DNA of 64,000 bases from Akkermansia muciniphila (GCF_040616545.1 NZ_CP156688.1:2232001-2296000), one strand, 5' to 3'. Counted from the first letter of the stretch, positions 34,316-43,540 are shown. A program made the numbers and translations. Notes: a model not told the origin generated them from the sequence alone.

Positions 34316-35770
34316 TTATCTTTTGGAATGATGGGGGATAGGCACCTCGTTGGGTTCCTGGTACAGGTTGTCCGGAGGGAGAACGTGGCCCGCTCCGCTG
34401 CCGTCCGCGGGGGGCGTTCCGCCGTCTTCCTCCTCTTCTTCATCCGCATTACCGGAGGGAGGCGTGAGCCACGGGAACAGGCACCCCGCCAGGGCTACGC
34501 ACAGCACCCCCGTGACGGGTGTCATGACGGGGAACCAGGTATCATGCACGGAGAACAGGTACCACGCGATAACCGGAGCCGCCAGCATGCAGAGGCCCCA
34601 GATGATGAAGCGGCCGCGGCGCTGGAAACGCAGGGCCCATACGGCCAGGAGCAGGACATCCAGCACGATGACCCACTGCACCCAGGCCGGAGCCGCCGGA
34701 ATCAGGACGGGAGGGGCCGGAGCCAGGGAGCCCATGATGCTGCGGATGGTTTGGGCGGACAGGAGGGCCTGCGCGTCCGGAGTCTCGGAAAGGGCGGAGG
34801 GCTCGGAAACGATGACCGCGTCCGCGGAGGAAAGCAGTTTTCTGACGGCGGTGGTATCCGGCGGGCGCAGGCCGGACATGACGGGAACGATCACCTCCTT
34901 CGTGTCCAGCATGGTGGGGCTGCTGTGCTCCGCCAGCGGAATGCGGCCGTACTCGTCCAGTGGGATGGAGCGCTTATTGCCCAGGAAAAGGGTTTCTCCC
35001 GGGATGATTTTCACGTCGCCGGGCTTCAGGTCCAGCGCATTCAGGGCGGCGACCAGCGGCAGGGTGGGGATGATGTCCCCGCCCCAGCGGACAAAAAGAG
35101 GGGGAGACACCCGGTCTTCCGGGGCAGGGGAAAACAGTTCATTATTTTCCACAATGGTGCCCAGGGTGCGTGCCGCCGTCACCAGTTGGGGGGATTCTCC
35201 CACCAGTCTGTCCGCACGCGGAAAGCGGTCCGCCTTCCCGACAATGTTGGCGGCGGGAACGGCCAGCTTCTTCCAGTCCGGCGGCAGCGGCGCGTGGCGG
35301 GAGGACTCGCTCATCTGCCGCCCCAGGGCCTTGTGGGGAAAGCGGTCCAGCTCATATCCCACGGCGGCTTTCACGATGCTGTCCGGCTCCTCGTCCCAGG
35401 CCAGGGGGGCCATCACGTAAACATTCTTGGCCCCCTGCTCGTACAGGTGGCGGAACAGCACCGTGTAATCCATGGGGTTGGGCGGATACGTGGCAAAGCT
35501 GTTCAGGGAGGATTCCCGGTGAAGGGAAACCACGGGAAGCTGGGCCGTCTGCCCGTTGTTGAAATAATCGTAAGGCTGGAGGACGATGCTGTCTTCCGCA
35601 TTCAGTCCTTCCGGATGCACATGCCGGTACTCTCCGGCCAGGGAACGTTCCGCCGCCCATTCATAACAAAAAACGGTGGGGGGGAGAAACACGTATCCCA
35701 GAATCCAGCCCAGGCCCAGGGAAATCTGGAACAGGGACAGAACAAGCAGGAATCTGGGAGTCAGCGTCAT
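34316..35770 (-). CDS. Membrane protein with CHASE2-like extracytoplasmic domain
   Basis: The 484-aa protein has an N-terminal membrane segment (~8-30), a large extracytoplasmic domain (~35-365), three C-terminal membrane helices (~368-445: VQWVIVLDVLLLAVWAL, FIIWGLCMLAAPVIAWYLF, TGVLCVALAGCLFPWL) and an acidic tail (DEEEEEDGG). This layout and segments such as VRWGGDIIPTLPLVAALNAL and IPLDEYGRI resemble CHASE2 sensory domains, but no kinase or cyclase output domain is fused. It may sense periplasmic signals for the neighbouring kinase and phosphatase genes; this is inference. Confidence 0.6.
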   Translation of the reverse strand: MTLTPRFLLVLSLFQISLGLGWILGYVFLPPTVFCYEWAAERSLAGEYRHVHPEGLNAEDSIVLQPYDYFNNGQTAQLPVVSLHRESSLNSFATYPPNPMDYTVLFRHLYEQGAKNVYVMAPLAWDEEPDSIVKAAVGYELDRFPHKALGRQMSESSRHAPLPPDWKKLAVPAANIVGKADRFPRADRLVGESPQLVTAARTLGTIVENNELFSPAPEDRVSPPLFVRWGGDIIPTLPLVAALNALDLKPGDVKIIPGETLFLGNKRSIPLDEYGRIPLAEHSSPTMLDTKEVIVPVMSGLRPPDTTAVRKLLSSADAVIVSEPSALSETPDAQALLSAQTIRSIMGSLAPAPPVLIPAAPAWVQWVIVLDVLLLAVWALRFQRRGRFIIWGLCMLAAPVIAWYLFSVHDTWFPVMTPVTGVLCVALAGCLFPWLTPPSGNADEEEEEDGGTPPADGSGAGHVLPPDNLYQEPNEVPIPHHSKR

Positions 35771-35789
35771 CAGGGTACGGAATGAAAAA

Positions 35790-36728
35790 TCATACTAACA
35801 TGGCCGCCAGCGGTTCTGCAAGCGTGGAGCCGGGCAGAAGCCTCCGGAGGTGTTCCAGCCCGGCGGGAATCTGGGCGAGGTACCAGGTTTTCCCCTGGTT
35901 GTGGCCGATGTTGGCGTAGGCCCCCAGCATCTGCATGACCCGCTGCAGGGCGCATGCCCGGAAAATGCGCTCGTCCAGGGGGTGGCCGGTAATCCTTTCC
36001 CACTCCCGGAGCAGCTCCTGCGCCTGTGCGGGGGACAGATGGGCATAACCGTCATAAACCAGGGAAGCCAGGTCATACTCCGGGCGGCCGCCGCGCATGC
36101 CCTGGAAATCAATCAGCCACGTCTTTCCGGCGTGGATATGCACGTTCTGGGACTGGCTGTCCCGGTGGACGGGGCGTGCAGGAAGGGAGGCCAGGAACTG
36201 CGCCAGTTCTTTCAGGGCCGGATGGTTCAGGAAGGGGGCCGTCTCCATTCCGAGATGGGTTCCCAGCAAATGTTCCGCAAAATAGGCCTGCTCCCAGTGG
36301 TACAGGGCCTCGTCAAAAGCGGGCTGAAGAGAAAAATCCTCCGGGAACGGGCAGTCATGAAGCAGATGGAGCTGTTCCATGGCCCGGATGTAGCGCAGGC
36401 GCAGGGTGGGCCAGGGTTCCCCCCGGAAGCCCAGAAGATTGGCATCCCCCAGGTCCTCTACCAGGGCGGCGCCGCAGCCGGGGCCGAGCGGTTCATAATC
36501 GTAAATCTCCGGCACGCTGACGCCATGGGCGCGCAGGTGCCGGGCCGCGGGAATAAAGGAGTCGTTATCCGCGCGGTCATTGCCCCAGCGGATGCCTATG
36601 CAGGTGCGGCCGTCAAGCCGGATGCGGACAATGGTGCGCCCGGACGCCCCCAGAGCCAGGGTCTGGAAATCTTCTTCCCGCGGAACGGCGTGAAAACTCC
36701 GTTGAACCAGGCTGGACAGTTCTTTCAT
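35790..36728 (-). CDS. APH-family small-molecule kinase (AmgK-like)
   Basis: The 312-aa protein (start MKELSSLVQRSFHA, 36728) has aminoglycoside-phosphotransferase fold motifs: VEDLGDANLL, the catalytic loop VHRDSQSQNVHI and the Mg-binding IDFQGMRGGRPEYDLASL. AmgK, the anomeric MurNAc/GlcNAc kinase of peptidoglycan recycling, is the closest remembered relative. The operon also codes an L,D-transpeptidase, which supports a cell-wall role. Other substrates (choline, aminoglycosides) cannot be excluded. It starts the four-gene unit 36728-33355. Confidence 0.68.
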   Translation of the reverse strand: MKELSSLVQRSFHAVPREEDFQTLALGASGRTIVRIRLDGRTCIGIRWGNDRADNDSFIPAARHLRAHGVSVPEIYDYEPLGPGCGAALVEDLGDANLLGFRGEPWPTLRLRYIRAMEQLHLLHDCPFPEDFSLQPAFDEALYHWEQAYFAEHLLGTHLGMETAPFLNHPALKELAQFLASLPARPVHRDSQSQNVHIHAGKTWLIDFQGMRGGRPEYDLASLVYDGYAHLSPAQAQELLREWERITGHPLDERIFRACALQRVMQMLGAYANIGHNQGKTWYLAQIPAGLEHLRRLLPGSTLAEPLAAMLV

Positions 36729-36761
36729 GAAAGGGCGTGGCAGTGGGGCCTTGCGGAAGGG

Positions 36762-36795
36762 AGCGGACGGAGGGTTGGGACGTTCTCCGTCCGCT
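36762..36795 (-). other. Hairpin between trpB and the envelope operon
   Basis: AGCGGACGGAG (36762-36772) and CTCCGTCCGCT (36785-36795) pair perfectly around a 12-nt loop. On the minus strand it follows trpB by 22 bp. There is no T-tract, so it may be a Rho-aided terminator or a processing site. Confidence 0.5.
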
Positions 36796-36817
36796 GAAAA
36801 TGAGGTACGGGATGGAA

Positions 36818-38041
36818 TCAGGCGGGGAACTGGCGGTCTTCCCCGTAGCCGTAATGCTCCACGACGTAATCCACGTCCTTGTCTCCGCGGCCGGAGCAGT
36901 TGACCAGGATGGCGCCTCCCCTGTTTTCCCGGGCCCACTTCATGGCGTAGGCAATGGCATGGGAGCTTTCCAGAGCGGGAATAATCCCTTCATAACGGGA
37001 AAGCTTGAAAAAGGCGTCCACGGCTTCTTCATCCGTAGCGGTGACGTAATTCACGCGGCCGATGTCGTGCAGGTAGGCGTGTTCCGGCCCCACGGAAGGA
37101 TAATCCAGCCCGCTGGCCACGGAATGGACCGGACCGGGATTGCCGTCCTCATCCTGAAGCATGATGCTCTCGAACCCGTGCAGGACGCCCTTGCTCCCGT
37201 AGGAAATGGAAGCGGAATGATCCCCGAGCGTGGGCCCCTTGCCGAGCGGTTCCACGCCGTAAATGTCCAGCGGGTCTCCCAGGAAGGCGGTGAACATGCC
37301 CATGGAATTGCTGCCGCCGCCCACGCAGGCGCACACCGCGTCCGGAAGAAGTCCCGTCATTTCCAGGAACTGTTCCCGGGCCTCCACGCCAATGCACATC
37401 TGGAAATCGCGCACCATTTGAGGGAAGGGGTGCGGACCCACCACGGAACCGATGCAGTAAATGGAATCCTTGTAATTGTTCAGGTAGGAATCAAAGGCGG
37501 AATCCACGGCCTCCTTCAGGCTCTGGAGGCCGTGCGTGACGGGCACCACCTTGGCGCCCAGAATCTTCATGCGCGTGACGTTGGGAGCCTGCTTGGCAAT
37601 ATCCACCGCGCCCATGTGAACCTCGCATTCCAGGCCGAAAAAGGCGGCGGCCGTAGCCAGCGCCACGCCGTGCTGCCCGGCGCCCGTTTCCGCAATAATG
37701 CGCTTCTTGCCCATGTACTTGGCAAGAAGGCCTTCCCCCATGCAGTGGTTCAGCTTGTGGGCGCCCGTATGGTTCAGGTCTTCCCGCTTCAGATAAATCT
37801 GGGAGGTTCCCAGGTGGCGGGAAAGGCGCTCGCAATGGTAAACCGGAGTGGGACGGCCCTGGAACTGCTTGCGGATGCGGCGCAGTTCATTAATAAACTG
37901 CGCGGAATGGGCGATCGTCTGGTAGGCTTCCGTAATTTCTTCAAAAGCGGGAACAAGCTCGTCCGGCAGGTAAACGCCGCCATATTCGCCAAAGCGGCCC
38001 TGGGCGTCCGGAAAATTGCGTAAATAAGTATGGAGATCCAT
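36818..38041 (-). CDS. trpB: Tryptophan synthase beta chain
   Basis: This 407-aa PLP enzyme condenses indole with serine. It shows the N-terminal [13 protein letters not shown], the PLP Lys96 in [10 protein letters not shown], the following [24 protein letters not shown], the phosphate-binding loop GGGSNSMG, and [12 protein letters not shown]. Length and motifs match the TrpB1 class that works with TrpA. No trpA or other trp genes are in the window, so it is a lone locus here. A hairpin follows the stop. Confidence 0.95.
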   Translation of the reverse strand: MDLHTYLRNFPDAQGRFGEYGGVYLPDELVPAFEEITEAYQTIAHSAQFINELRRIRKQFQGRPTPVYHCERLSRHLGTSQIYLKREDLNHTGAHKLNHCMGEGLLAKYMGKKRIIAETGAGQHGVALATAAAFFGLECEVHMGAVDIAKQAPNVTRMKILGAKVVPVTHGLQSLKEAVDSAFDSYLNNYKDSIYCIGSVVGPHPFPQMVRDFQMCIGVEAREQFLEMTGLLPDAVCACVGGGSNSMGMFTAFLGDPLDIYGVEPLGKGPTLGDHSASISYGSKGVLHGFESIMLQDEDGNPGPVHSVASGLDYPSVGPEHAYLHDIGRVNYVTATDEEAVDAFFKLSRYEGIIPALESSHAIAYAMKWARENRGGAILVNCSGRGDKDVDYVVEHYGYGEDRQFPA

Positions 38042-38438
38042 GGTCTATTGCATTCGTGACTGACAGTATTTAGCATGCCGCCCCAATTCAGGCAAAAACA
38101 ATCTCCTCCGGAAGTCTTTTTAGGAAGGGTGAATTTTCCCTCTGCCGCGCTGCGGAAGAAATTCAGGCATCAAAGGTCGTGGGCCTCCGCTTCCGGCTGG
38201 CTGTTTTTGTTCAAGCCGCGGGATGCCGGCCTTCCGCCGTAGCTTCTGATGGAAGCACAGTCGGAACAAGGGACCCCGGCCCGTGTAAACACCGTGAACC
38301 GGATACCATCCGGAGCGCCGCAAGTCCTTGCGGCAACTGGAAAAAACAATTAAACGCCGGAGAACTGATAAAAAAGGGCGCCTGAACCAGTAAAAACCGG
38401 CTGCCTTTTCCCGGTGAAGAACCAATGAAAGCCTGAAA
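38042..38438. other. Non-coding stretch between trpB and the MarR gene
   Basis: About 400 bp without a convincing gene. It contains the trpB promoter region and a small hairpin GCCGCAAG-TC-CTTGCGGC (38317-38334) without a T-tract. I see no Trp-rich leader peptide or T-box. Confidence 0.45.
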
Positions 38439-38873
38439 TCAGGCCAGACGGCGCTTTTTAATGGACTTTCCGGTATCGGCAAGCGTCTGGCGTGCGTCCG
38501 GATCTGCTCCGGCCATCAGGGCGGCCAGGTCCCGGACGATGTTCTGGCGCATGCGGTCCACCAGGTCGCGCCCCTCCTGGGTGATGGCGACCATGATCTT
38601 GCGGCGGTCCTTGGCCGCGCTCATGCGCTTCAGGTAGCCCATCTCCTGAAGCTTGTCCACCATGCCGGTGGCCGCCGCGGTGGAATGCCCCATTTTCTGG
38701 GCAATGCTGGACATGCTCAGAAAATCCTCGCTGGCCAGGTAAGTCAGCAGGAAAAACTGGGGGTAGGAAACCTTGCCCTCATTCAATTCTGAAGAAAGAT
38801 TCAGAATGCAGGAACGCTGCGTGAACAGGATGAAATCCGCCAGCTTGTTTGCTTCTTCGGAAATGGAGCTCAT
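38439..38873 (-). CDS. MarR-family transcriptional regulator
   Basis: The 144-aa winged-helix protein starts at MSSISEEANKLADF (38873). The helix-turn-helix region is YPQFFLLTYLASEDFLSMSSIAQKMGHSTAAATGMVDKLQEMG, which I quote only by landmarks: SIAQKMGHSTAAATG for the recognition part. The wing is KRMSAAKDRRKIMVAIT with the typical DRR. It ends with a basic tail KSIKKRRLA. Target genes are not evident; flanks are long intergenic stretches, so autoregulation is the simplest guess. Confidence 0.88.
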   Translation of the reverse strand: MSSISEEANKLADFILFTQRSCILNLSSELNEGKVSYPQFFLLTYLASEDFLSMSSIAQKMGHSTAAATGMVDKLQEMGYLKRMSAAKDRRKIMVAITQEGRDLVDRMRQNIVRDLAALMAGADPDARQTLADTGKSIKKRRLA

Positions 38874-39542
38874 GGTCGTTGTGAATGTCGGGGGGTAGGT
38901 TTGATGACGGTGCCGTCCGCAGGCTTGGCGGCGGTTCGGCCAACCTACCGCCGGGACCTTCCTCGGGCAAGTCAAAAATATAAATTTTTATTAAAATTTT
39001 ACATTTGCAGATAATAAGCCTTTTGATGGTATTTGGAATACAATATGTTGATTGTTAATAGAATGGTTGTATTTTGAAGATAGAATGTGAATAACATGTT
39101 AAAAATAGGCGTAAGCTGTTGATGAATGAAAGTCTTTTCCGGAACTGCCGGGAAACCGGCATAAATCTGGCATAAAAGGGCGCGCCAGTATGACAAGCCC
39201 GGACCGGAAAGAGGCCTCATGCAAGGGCTCTCCATGGGAAATGGCGCCCTGTTTCAAGAAAGTTTTATAAGGCTGGGCGGCAGGCAAAAAGGGATGCTGC
39301 CGCCTTTGGAAAGAGGCCTTTCCATCGGTGCCGGAGTGCCGGAAAAGAGGGGAGCAGTATCTCCCTCCTGGGAAGTTTTTATGGATGCCTGCCGGGCATC
39401 AGCGGCCATGGCACGTTTTTACGGCGGACCGCTTCACGTGCCGTGGACAAGGCGTAAAGACGAAAACCCCCTTTAAACGGGCCTGGAAGGGCGCGGAAAG
39501 GGGAAAGACGGCATTGAATCATGCCCGGTGAACAAACGTGTT
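38874..39542. other. Intergenic region with an AT-rich patch
   Basis: About 670 bp in which I support no gene. 38976-39120 is very AT-rich (AATTTTTATTAAAATTTTAC) and probably contains promoters or a curved segment upstream of the MarR gene. Short open frames at 39219-39540 have no family features and look accidental. Confidence 0.45.
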
Positions 39543-40046
39543 CTAGATGCGTCTGGAGGCGAACGCTTCCCCTTGGAGGAACCAATGCGTCCCGTCCTCC
39601 GTGGCCATATTTCTCCAATGGAACGTATTTTCCGTAAGTTCGGAAAAAATCCATTTCATCTTTTGCCCGGTAATTTCCGTCAGGACAATGTGGCTGCCTT
39701 CCTTTCTCGCTTCCAGCCGCGTGGCTTCTCCGGCCGCACCGTAAAAAATGTCCCATGTGCGGTGCTGGGGATTGTAAATTCTGATCGTCGTGCCGTAGGC
39801 GGCGTCCGGGTATGTTTTGATATTCCGGGCCTCCCGGGAAGGGCAGATGAACACATCCTGAACGGCCATGCCTTCCAGAATCCATGAAAAAATCCATTCC
39901 CCTTTCACGTGGCGTTCGTGCTCCGTGCCGTGCCCGTCCACCCATTCAATATCCCAGGTCCCGACGAGGGGGCCGAACCAGTTGTCCTCCTCCGGAATGA
40001 GGCTGTTTTTCTCCGGGCTCACCAGGGCTGTTTCAAAATCATTCAT
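39543..40046 (-). CDS. Conserved hypothetical protein, lipocalin-like (DUF1579-like)
   Basis: This 167-aa soluble protein has a beta-rich pattern: LVGTWDIEWVDGHGTEHERHVKGEW, WILEGMAVQDVF, YGTTIRIYNPQHRTWDIFY, IVLTEITGQKMKWIFSE and HWRNMATEDGTHW (landmarks only). Repeated Trp/Gly strand starts resemble the small barrel proteins of the DUF1579 type, known as cytosolic proteins of unclear function. It stands alone with no obvious operon partner. Confidence 0.6.
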   Translation of the reverse strand: MNDFETALVSPEKNSLIPEEDNWFGPLVGTWDIEWVDGHGTEHERHVKGEWIFSWILEGMAVQDVFICPSREARNIKTYPDAAYGTTIRIYNPQHRTWDIFYGAAGEATRLEARKEGSHIVLTEITGQKMKWIFSELTENTFHWRNMATEDGTHWFLQGEAFASRRI

Positions 40047-40470
40047 TTTTACAATAAAAAGTCAGTATATATCCCAGGCGCATTGTCCGGGATGCTATTA
40101 TCAAATGTTTACGCTCGTAAACCCTTCTGCCGATGCCGTTATTCTCCAATACCATGAGTGCCGGGTATTTCAGGTTTCATGATCTGCCCAGCGTTTGACT
40201 TCATCCAAAAGCAGGCGTCCTGTTCCATTTCCCGTGTACTACCCTATGGCGAAAAAGCCTGTGCCGTGACGCAGGCATATTCGTGAGGAAATATGGAAGG
40301 ATAGGGGGCGCCGCGTTTTCTCCAACATGTATGAACCCGGGAACGGCATCCTCTCTTATCTTGATGTCCATACGCCCCTGATCACCGGACTATTCTGCCG
40401 GCCATTCTCCGGAAAAGCGTTTTCATGGGAAAAACATGCCGGAGAATGGCCGGGAAAGCGGCTGAAGGAG
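40047..40470. other. Intergenic region between the DUF1579-like and ferritin genes
   Basis: About 420 bp with no supported gene. It holds a long inverted repeat (40398-40453, listed separately). The rest shows nothing I can name. Confidence 0.45.
40398..40453. repeat. 15-bp perfect inverted repeat downstream of ferritin
   Basis: CCGGCCATTCTCCGG (40398-40412) and its exact complement (40439-40453) enclose 26 nt. There is no T-tract on either strand. On the minus strand it begins 17 bp after the ferritin stop, so it may end or stabilise that mRNA. Confidence 0.6.
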
Positions 40471-40980
40471 TTAATTGGCGGGGGGAGGCGTAAAGATGCG
40501 GGCGCCCAGCTCCTTGTCCATCATCAGCATTCCCTGGCCTTCTCCCTTGATCATGCGCAGTTTGCTGATGATGTCCTTGACGGTTTCTTCTTCTTCCACC
40601 TGTTCACTGACAAACCAGTGAAGGAAAATATCCGTAGCGAAGTCCTTTTCCTCCTTGGCGAGGCGGACCAGGTCATTGATGCGGCGCGTGACTTCCTGTT
40701 CGTGGGTCAGCGTTTCTTCAAACATTTCCAGAATGTTGGACCAGCTCGCGGCCGGAGCGTCTATGGACAGCATGGTAAACTGGCCTCCGCGAGCCAGCAG
40801 GAAATCGTAAAATTTCAAGGCATGGGCGGTTTCTTCCTGGTACTGGACGCGCATCCAGTGGGCAAACCCCGTCAGGCCGGCGTCCTGCAGGTACGCGGAC
40901 ATGGCCAGATAAAGGTTGGCTGAATACATTTCCCATTTGATTTGCTCATTAAGAGCGGTTGCCATTGTTGTACTGATCAT
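40471..40980 (-). CDS. ftn: Ferritin
   Basis: The 169-aa iron-storage protein is a four-helix bundle with ferroxidase ligands in LNEQIKWEMYSANLYLAM (Glu) and YQEETAHALKFYDFL (ExxH), plus a further Glu cluster SEQVEEEETV. The length matches bacterial non-heme ferritins (FtnA). It stores Fe3+ in the cytosol as a 24-mer and lowers Fenton chemistry. It stands alone; no Fur box was identified. Confidence 0.94.
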   Translation of the reverse strand: MISTTMATALNEQIKWEMYSANLYLAMSAYLQDAGLTGFAHWMRVQYQEETAHALKFYDFLLARGGQFTMLSIDAPAASWSNILEMFEETLTHEQEVTRRINDLVRLAKEEKDFATDIFLHWFVSEQVEEEETVKDIISKLRMIKGEGQGMLMMDKELGARIFTPPPAN

Positions 40981-41013
40981 ATGTAAAATCCTGTTGATTT
41001 CCTTCTCTTCTAC

Positions 41014-41051
41014 AAGACAAAGTCCGCAGAATCAAGATAATCCTGCGGACT
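41014..41051 (-). terminator. Probable terminator of the RG-rich protein gene
   Basis: AGTCCGCAG (41021-41029) pairs with CTGCGGACT (41043-41051). On the minus strand TTTGTCTTG follows, a weak T-rich tail, 27 bp past the stop. Confidence 0.55.
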
Positions 41052-41078
41052 GTATGACGGGGAAATTCGGGAAACGCG

Positions 41079-42734
41079 TCAGGCTTTTACCGCGGCGGCC
41101 TCCGGAACATTTTCCGCAGGAACCTCTTCCTCCGCGGGAGCGGCGGGAGCTTCTGCGGGTTCCGCTATTGTGTCAGTTTGTTCAGCCGGTTCCTCCTTGG
41201 CTGCCGGAGGTTCGGAAGAAGGAATATCGGCCTTCTGCTCTGCGGCGGCTTCCGCGGGCTTGTCCTGCGGTTTCTGTTCCGTTTTCTGCTTGTCCTTGGC
41301 GGCCTTCTTGGGAGAGGGGGCCTGGGCCGGAACGGCCTTCGGACGGCTGACGGTGTTGTTGGAGAAAACCAGAATGTACCCCTGTTCGGACAGCCAGAAC
41401 AGGTCGCGGACCAGATTCTGCTGTTTTTCCGTAGCCTGGGCCATTTCTTCTTCCGTGGCTTTTTCCGGGTCCGGAACGGGAGCCAGCTCCTTCAGCATGG
41501 CGTCCACGCCCTTGCCCGGATTGCTGGCCGCCCAGGTGGCGATGGACATCAGGGAATCAGACAGGACGGTGCCTTCCTCCATGGCCTTGGGACGCGCCGG
41601 ACCGGTGTAATGGTTGCCCTTCCATTTGAAAATGGGCATGTGGTGGCGCGCCAGCCCGTGGCAGAGGTTTGGGATCAGCATGCTGGGGTGGCGGCGCGTG
41701 GTGCCGGACAATTGGACCAGGTGCGCCCACAGGCCGGGGGAAAGATGGTTCTTCTTCACGGCTCCGTTGACGAACACCTTGTCCGTGACGTCATAGCAAT
41801 CCTCAAAATGGTTGGACTCAAAATCCTGCTCTACGGCGGCGGGGGATTCCAGAAGTACCTCGGCGGCCCCTTCTCGCACGGGCTTCCAGGCGGTGCGCTT
41901 GGAGACGGCGTCCTGCCAGGCCTGTACGGCTTCTTCGCTCTTGTCCGTCACGATCTTGGAGCGGAACGCCTCAAAAGGCATGTTGGCGAACTTGGTGCGG
42001 TGCAGGTTCATCAGGGCGGACTGGTAGCCGTGCCAGTTGACGGGGCCCACCAGTTCATTATTCAGGGAGCACTTGGCAATCGCCTTGAAATCTCCCTTGG
42101 GCGCTTCCACTTCCTGTTCCACGGATTCATAATACTTGGGCATCCAGGAAGACTGCCAGAGATGCTTGACGGCCTCCTGGCGGGAAATGAAGCAGGCTCC
42201 GTCGCCGTGCTTGCAGTGGTACAGGTCCGGGCCGTTCTCCTGCTTCATGAACACCAGGTCGTAACGGTCATAGGCGCCCATGACTACCTTGGCCAGGTCC
42301 AGCAGGGAGATGGTGCGGCGGTGTTTCTGCACTTCCTGGTGCAGGGCGGCCAGGCCGGAATCCACGGGGCGCAGCTCCACGCGCAGGCCTTCTGCGGGTT
42401 CCGGCATCGGGGGGCGGGGGGCTTCTTCCCGGCGGTCTCCGTCGCGCCGCGGGCGGAAGGAACCGCGGGTGCGGTCATCCCGGTTGAATCTTCTTTCGCC
42501 ACTCTGACCGTCAAAACGGCGTTCCCCGCGGGGCTGCCTTCCTTCACGGCTGTCCCGCCGCGGCCGGCGGTCGCCTCCCTGCCTGTCTCCGGACCTGCGT
42601 TCCGGATAAGACGCGGCACGTTCCTGCCGGGCACCCGGTCTTGCCCAGGCCGGACCGAATTGGAAATCGGCCAAGCCGGAAAGATCCGGAATTTGCTGCT
42701 TGGGGTCTGTGGAAGGAGTTTCGTCGGTCATCAT
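41079..42734 (-). CDS. Protein with RG/RD-rich N-terminus and acidic Pro/Ala tail, unknown function
   Basis: The 551-aa protein has three parts. Residues ~30-110 are low-complexity and strongly basic (RRSGDRQGGDRRPRRDS, RFDGQSGERRF), like RGG-box RNA-binding tails. Residues ~115-450 look globular, with Cys/His-containing segments (LYHCKHGDGACF, CHGLARHHMP, FKWKGNHYTGPARP) of no family I recognise. The last ~100 residues are Lys/Pro then Glu/Ala/Pro-rich and disordered. An RNA- or ribosome-associated role is suggested by the basic tail alone. It is a single-gene unit with its own terminator. Confidence 0.7.
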   Translation of the reverse strand: MMTDETPSTDPKQQIPDLSGLADFQFGPAWARPGARQERAASYPERRSGDRQGGDRRPRRDSREGRQPRGERRFDGQSGERRFNRDDRTRGSFRPRRDGDRREEAPRPPMPEPAEGLRVELRPVDSGLAALHQEVQKHRRTISLLDLAKVVMGAYDRYDLVFMKQENGPDLYHCKHGDGACFISRQEAVKHLWQSSWMPKYYESVEQEVEAPKGDFKAIAKCSLNNELVGPVNWHGYQSALMNLHRTKFANMPFEAFRSKIVTDKSEEAVQAWQDAVSKRTAWKPVREGAAEVLLESPAAVEQDFESNHFEDCYDVTDKVFVNGAVKKNHLSPGLWAHLVQLSGTTRRHPSMLIPNLCHGLARHHMPIFKWKGNHYTGPARPKAMEEGTVLSDSLMSIATWAASNPGKGVDAMLKELAPVPDPEKATEEEMAQATEKQQNLVRDLFWLSEQGYILVFSNNTVSRPKAVPAQAPSPKKAAKDKQKTEQKPQDKPAEAAAEQKADIPSSEPPAAKEEPAEQTDTIAEPAEAPAAPAEEEVPAENVPEAAAVKA

Positions 42735-42890
42735 GTACGGGTTGTTTCAATAGCAACTAAATGAGGTAGATGGCAATCATTTTACGTGCAAACAGGCTGA
42801 AAATTGTTCAAAATGTCATGAAATGCATCTGGAAATGCAAATAATCCCGGTGCGTTCTTCAAATCCAACCTTTGTCAAATTCTCTAGATT

Positions 42891-43352
42891 ATGGATAAAA
42901 TACGTCAACGCCTTTCCGACCTTGGTTATGCCATCTATGATGCCCCCGCTCCCGTAGGCTCCTACGTGCAGTGCGTGCACACGGGAAACCTGCTTCACCT
43001 CTCCGGCGGCATCTCCGTCAACGGTGAGGACAAATACTTCGGCAAGGTGGGGCAGGATTTAACCGTGGAAGAAGGGCAGGCCGCCGCGCGCGCCGCCATC
43101 CTGAACCGCCTGGCGGTCATTATCCAGGCGGTGGGCTCCCTGGAAAAAGTCTCCCGCATTGTGGCCGTGAATGGCTTTGTGAATGCCGGCCCCGATTTTT
43201 ACGACCATCCCAGGGTGCTCAACGGAGCGTCCGACCTGCTGGTGGAAGCCTTCGGTGAAATAGGGCGCCACAGCCGCACCGCCGTAGGTGTGTCCGCGCT
43301 TCCGCTCAACGTAGCGGTGGAAATCAGCATGGTCGTGGAAGTTTGCGGCTAG
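42891..43352 (+). CDS. RidA/YjgF-family protein
   Basis: This 153-aa protein belongs to the enamine/imine deaminase superfamily. Landmarks are LHLSGGISV near the N-terminus, AAARAAILNRLAVIIQAVGSLEKV (quoted as AAILNRLAVI), VNGFVNAGPDFYDHP and GVSALPLNVAVEI at the end. The Arg typical of active RidA deaminases is not visible at its usual C-terminal position; this looks like the longer Rid subfamily whose activity is less certain. A 13-bp perfect hairpin follows. Confidence 0.85.
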   Translation: MDKIRQRLSDLGYAIYDAPAPVGSYVQCVHTGNLLHLSGGISVNGEDKYFGKVGQDLTVEEGQAAARAAILNRLAVIIQAVGSLEKVSRIVAVNGFVNAGPDFYDHPRVLNGASDLLVEAFGEIGRHSRTAVGVSALPLNVAVEISMVVEVCG

Positions 43353-43361
43353 GATTTAAAG

Positions 43362-43393
43362 GCCACAGGGATTCGTGCTTGAATCCCTGTGGC
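43362..43393 (+). terminator. Hairpin between the RidA gene and tRNA-Leu
   Basis: GCCACAGGGATTC (43362-43374) and its exact complement (43381-43393) enclose 6 nt. Only ATTCCTG follows, so termination is likely but not certain. Confidence 0.6.
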
Positions 43394-43420
43394 ATTCCTG
43401 TAGAGTGCCGTCCGGTAAAT

Positions 43421-43503
43421 GCCCTCGTGGCGGAATGGTAGACGCTGCAGACTTAAAATCTGTTGTCCGCAAGGACGTACCGGTTCGAGTCCGGTCGGGG
43501 GTA
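43421..43503 (+). tRNA. tRNA-Leu, anticodon UAA
   Basis: This folds as an 83-nt class II tRNA. The acceptor GCCCTCG pairs with CGGGGGT, the discriminator is A, and CCA is not encoded (ACTCC follows). The anticodon stem GCAGA/TCTGT holds loop CTTAAAA, giving TAA. The long variable arm is TGTCCGCAAGGACGT and the T-arm ACCGG-TTCGAGT-CCGGT. Confidence 0.95.
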
Positions 43504-43540
43504 CTCCGCTAAATACAAATTACAAATCTATGTAGATAAA

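Noticed and set aside
38120-38482. A 120-codon minus-strand frame between trpB and the MarR gene
   Set aside because: It overlaps the end of the MarR gene in another frame and has no domain features.
39219-39476. An 85-codon open frame in the MarR/DUF1579 interval
   Set aside because: No hydrophobic or family pattern, and it has no neighbours in an operon; likely accidental.
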